From: Lumbricus rubellus
Lineage: Eukaryota; Annelida; Clitellata; Crassiclitellata; Lumbricidae
Reading direction: 5' to 3'
Length of the DNA: 64,000 nucleotides
Assembly (NCBI GenBank): GCA_945859605.1
Contig: OX243820.1
Location: 37,998,484-38,062,483, forward strand
A program made the translations under genes and the position numbers. Each line of letters opens with the position of its first letter. Position 1 is the first letter of the stretch. Below, piece by piece: positions 61,078-64,000 of this stretch. A model generated the notes under the pieces. The model ran no database searches and had not been told where the DNA came from. It was given only the letters and a program-made list of their open reading frames with translations.

Positions 61078-61640
61078 TCTGCTTGTCCTGTGTCTTGCTT
61101 GTCCTGTGTCTTGCTTGTCCTGTGTCTTGCTTGTCCTGTGTCTTGCTTGTCCTGTGTCTTGCTTGTCCTGTGTCTTGCTTGTCCTGCGTCTTGCTTGTCC
61201 TGTGTCTTGCTTGTCCTGTGTCTAGCTTGTCCTGTGTCTTGCTTGTCCTGTGTCTTGCTTGTCCTGTGTCTTGCTTGTCCTGTGTCTTGCTTGTCCTGTG
61301 TCTTGCTTGTCCTGTGTCTTGCTTGTCCTGTGTCTTGCTTGTCCTGTGTCTTGCTTGTCCTGTGTCTTGCTTGTCCTGTGTCTTGCTTGTCCTGTGTCTT
61401 GCTTGTCCTGTGTCTTGCTTGTCCTGTGTCTTGCTTGTCCTGTGTCTTGCTTGTCCTGTGTCTTGCTTGTCCTGTGTCTTGCTTGTCCTGTGTCTTGCTT
61501 GTCCTGTGTCTTGCTTGTCCTGTGTCTTGCTTGTCCTGTGTCTTGCTTGTCCTGTGTCTTGCTTGTCCTGTGTCTTGCTTGTCCTGTGTCTTGCTTGTCC
61601 TGTGTCTTGCTTGTCCTGTGTCTTGCTTATCCTGTGTCTT
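61078..61640 (+). repeat. 16-bp CTTGTCCTGTGTCTTG array, ~35 copies
   Basis: Near-perfect copies with only a few substitutions. Because 16 is not a multiple of three, each frame cycles through the same CPVSCLSCVLLVLCLA 16-residue peptide, so all three forward frames stay open. Not a gene. Confidence 0.96.
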
Positions 61641-61886
61641 GCGGACGAAGACGTAGGACGTCCGCCACCAGCTGCAGGACTGACGCGATGTGACGCTAAA
61701 TAGTGACTGTGCGAAAAGAGATCCGGGAAAGACTGCGAATGGTTTTTGAACCCATTGGCATGGAATGAGAGCCCACCGTAGCTACGCCTGCTTCATGTGG
61801 AGGGGGCTCTTACTGAAGCATTTTTTTCAACTGGAAACTGTTTTGCCGTTTAGGAGTCGGAAGAGCATCAGAGCCTAGTCTACTTG

Positions 61887-62040
61887 AAATGAATGAACGA
61901 ATGAATGAATGGATGGATGGATGAATGAATGAATGGATGGATGGATGAATGAATGAATGAATGAATGAATGAATGGATGAATGAATGAATGAATGAATAA
62001 ATGAATAAATGAATGAATTAATGAACGAATGAATGATTGA
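61887..62040 (+). repeat. (ATGA/ATGG)n microsatellite
   Basis: About 150 bp of ATGA with ATGG, ATAA and ACGA variants. Confidence 0.93.
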
Positions 62041-62123
62041 ATGTGTTCGGAATCTTATTCTCCAAGGAATCAATCTGTCTCTACACCCATCATGGGATGC
62101 GGCGCTGAAACACCCAGCACACG

Positions 62124-62131
62124 CACGAGCG

Positions 62132-62165
<34 letters not shown>

Positions 62166-62245
62166 CACACACACGCACACACTCACACACACACACGCAC
62201 ACACACACACACACTCACACACACTCATACACACACACGCAGTGC
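62124..62245 (+). repeat. (CA)n microsatellite
   Basis: About 120 bp of CA with GC and TC interruptions. Confidence 0.95.
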
Positions 62246-62289
62246 GACCTCAAAGCTTACGGACATCATCATCATCATCTTGCGTACAC

Positions 62290-62720
62290 ACGCACTACCA
62301 CCACCGTCACCACGACCACCACCACTACCACTACCACCACCACTACCACTACCACCACCACAGCAGCCACGGAATTGTCATCATCCGTGCGCATCAGCCG
62401 AGAAGCTTACAGGGTGAAAGCGCCCTCATCTTCCTTCTCCTCCACCTCCTCCTCCTTTTTCTGCCTCCCCTTCTTCTCTTCCTTCTCTTCCTTCTCCTTC
62501 TCCTTCTCCTTCTCTTCCTTTTCCTCCTCCTTCTCCTTTCTCCTCCTTTTCTGCCTCCCCTCGTTCTCTTCTTCCTCCTTCTCTTCCTCTTCCTCCTCCT
62601 CCTCTACCACCCCTCCTCCTGCACAGCAGTCCTCCATAGTGCCAGCACCGGCTGCTTCACCCTGCCTCCACCTCCTCGTCCTCCTCCTCCTCCTCATCTT
62701 CCTCCTCCTCCCCCTTCCCT
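62290..62720 (+). repeat. (CAC)n then polypyrimidine tract
   Basis: A CCA/CAC trinucleotide tract at 62293-62362, then a C/T-rich stretch 62430-62720. No gene is supported. Confidence 0.85.
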
Positions 62721-62757
62721 GGCAACGTAGCCGTGAGTCGATAGTTAAGCAGTGATG

Positions 62758-62985
62758 CCGCCGTCACCACTGCTGCTGCTGCTGCTGCTGCTGCCGCTGC
62801 TGCTGCTGCTGCTGCTGCCGCCGTCACCACTGCTGCTGCTGCTGCTGCTGCTGCCGCTGCTGCTGCTGCTGCTGCTGCCGCTGCTGCCGCTGCTGCTGCT
62901 GCTGCTGCCGCTGCTGCTGCTGCTGCTGCTGCCGCTGCTGCTGCTGCCGCTGCTGCCGCTGCTGCCGCTGCTGCTGTCCTGGCTG
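62758..62985 (+). repeat. (CTG/CCG)n trinucleotide tract
   Basis: About 225 bp of CTGCTGCTG with periodic CCG interruptions and two CCGCCGTCACCACTG blocks. Poly-Leu, poly-Ala, poly-Ser and poly-Gln frames appear but no flanking protein-like sequence. A further short copy is at 63350-63377. Confidence 0.93.
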
Positions 62986-62989
62986 CAGA

Positions 62990-64000
62990 TTCTGACGACA
63001 CAGCGCTGACGACGACGACAACGACGACGACATGGAGAAAGAGAATTCGTGTAGCGTATAGGGAGGAGAGGCGGCTGTTTGAAGAACAAGGCGCTCGCTG
63101 TAGCAGACACCGCCGCCCTTATTATTATACCGCCGGAAACGGACCTTAATTAGTCGTCTGCTTCTGCTGTCGTCGTCTTGTTTCGTCTTCTTACTGTGTT
63201 GTCCAGACAGGAAGTTGACGGCTCGTGACGATCTATGCGCTTCTATGGCTGTGTCTACATTGTATACGTATACGGTAAAGATAATTATGTAGCGTGAGGT
63301 ATGTTTAGTTTTGCTTATGTCTTGCTCTTTTCTATAATAAGTCGTCGACGTTGCTGCTGCTGCTGCTGCCGCTGCTGCATATTCAACAGCTCATGCATAT
63401 TCAACAGCTCATGCATATTCAGATTAGGGGCGTGTCGTTTTAGCTCGAGGTGTCATACGCAATACAGGCTTCGCGTTTTTAAAGCACTCAAAGGTCGTCG
63501 TACTGTTTGATGAGAGGTCGTCCCCTTGAAGGTCGGAGGTTTTTTACCAACGGGGCTGGATAATATCCAGGGGCGGCTGCTGCATTGGATGACGTCATGC
63601 ATGTTTATCAGACGAGATTGATTGACGTGTCGCGGATGTGTATCGGATTACTGTGTTGTGATTGTCGCACGGATTCATACGCCGGACCGAATCTCCTACT
63701 GACTCGACAGTGGAGTGGCCGCGGTCGCTGTAGTCTGTTACAGTAGAGTGAGCTCACATTGCTTGGAAAGACTAGGCTACATACACTGTGGCCGTTGTGA
63801 GTCTAAGAAACGACTGTAGGCTATTATACATAAGTAAGCGTATGTGATGTTATAATTTAGGGTTTTAGACGACGGTGATGCTGATGATGAGGTCATCTAA
63901 AAGGCTTTTAATTACTATGAAAAATGCGCTATGTAACTATGTAATAGTTTCCGTCAAAAACCTGATGTGGTATCGAAGATAAGCGACTGTAAAACGAATA
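62990..64000. other. 3' end of window, no gene recognised
   Basis: Mixed sequence with a duplicated TCAACAGCTCATGCATAT (about 63384-63420). No exon, RNA gene or element boundary could be supported. Missing polycystin exons are not evident here. Confidence 0.5.

Noticed and set aside
61014..61703. 229-codon Cys/Leu-rich ORF
   Set aside because: It is a 16-bp tandem array open in every forward frame.

Overview
This is eukaryotic (metazoan) nuclear DNA. It has spliced genes with GT-AG introns, very large introns, dense microsatellites, non-LTR retrotransposon tails and many small DNA transposons. The gene families suggest a marine invertebrate. I cannot name the species: a polycystin-1 carrying WSC, EGF, REJ, GPS and PLAT modules is compatible with sponges, cnidarians, echinoderms and other deuterostomes. 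The 200-N run at 58801-59000 shows a scaffolded draft assembly.

Layout. 1-8.3 kb: almost gene-free, AT-rich, crowded with the palindrome TAGGCCTA. It holds a LINE fragment, a Cys-rich short ORF, a 43-codon ORF and a hAT transposon (5010-7965) with a second hAT element nested in it, each with its own perfect 8-bp target duplication. 8.4-9.7 kb: a two-exon + strand gene for an unrecognised 200-residue protein. 11.4-16.5 kb: a five-exon - strand gene for an SRSF7/9G8-type splicing factor (RRM, CCHC knuckle, RS tail). Its second intron probably uses a GC donor. 16.5-19 kb: intergenic, with foldback elements and LINE debris.

19.08-58.65 kb: one very large + strand gene. I could chain 29 exons in frame (about 4,264 residues) before the assembly gap. 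It encodes a polycystin-1 family receptor: signal peptide, WSC domain, two non-calcium EGF modules, six DIDEC-type EGF modules, REJ module, GAIN/GPS cleavage site, TM1, PLAT domain, TM2-TM6 and the start of the polycystin extracellular domain. The pore region is missing behind the gap.

The main discovery candidate is exon 14. It is a single 7,221-bp exon inserted within the REJ module and encoding about 66 tandem 28-30-residue Ser/Thr/Asp/Glu repeats. Nearly all repeats carry a Ser-Gly in an acidic setting, the context used for glycosaminoglycan attachment, and a furin-type RVKR site follows the array. The predicted product is a polycystin with a giant, possibly proteoglycan-like, detachable ectodomain. 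A second unusual theme is that four introns of this gene end in tandem arrays whose unit contains or nearly contains the 3' splice site.

59-64 kb: no gene recognised. It holds polypyrimidine tracts, a 16-bp array, CA/CTG-type microsatellites and a small foldback palindrome.
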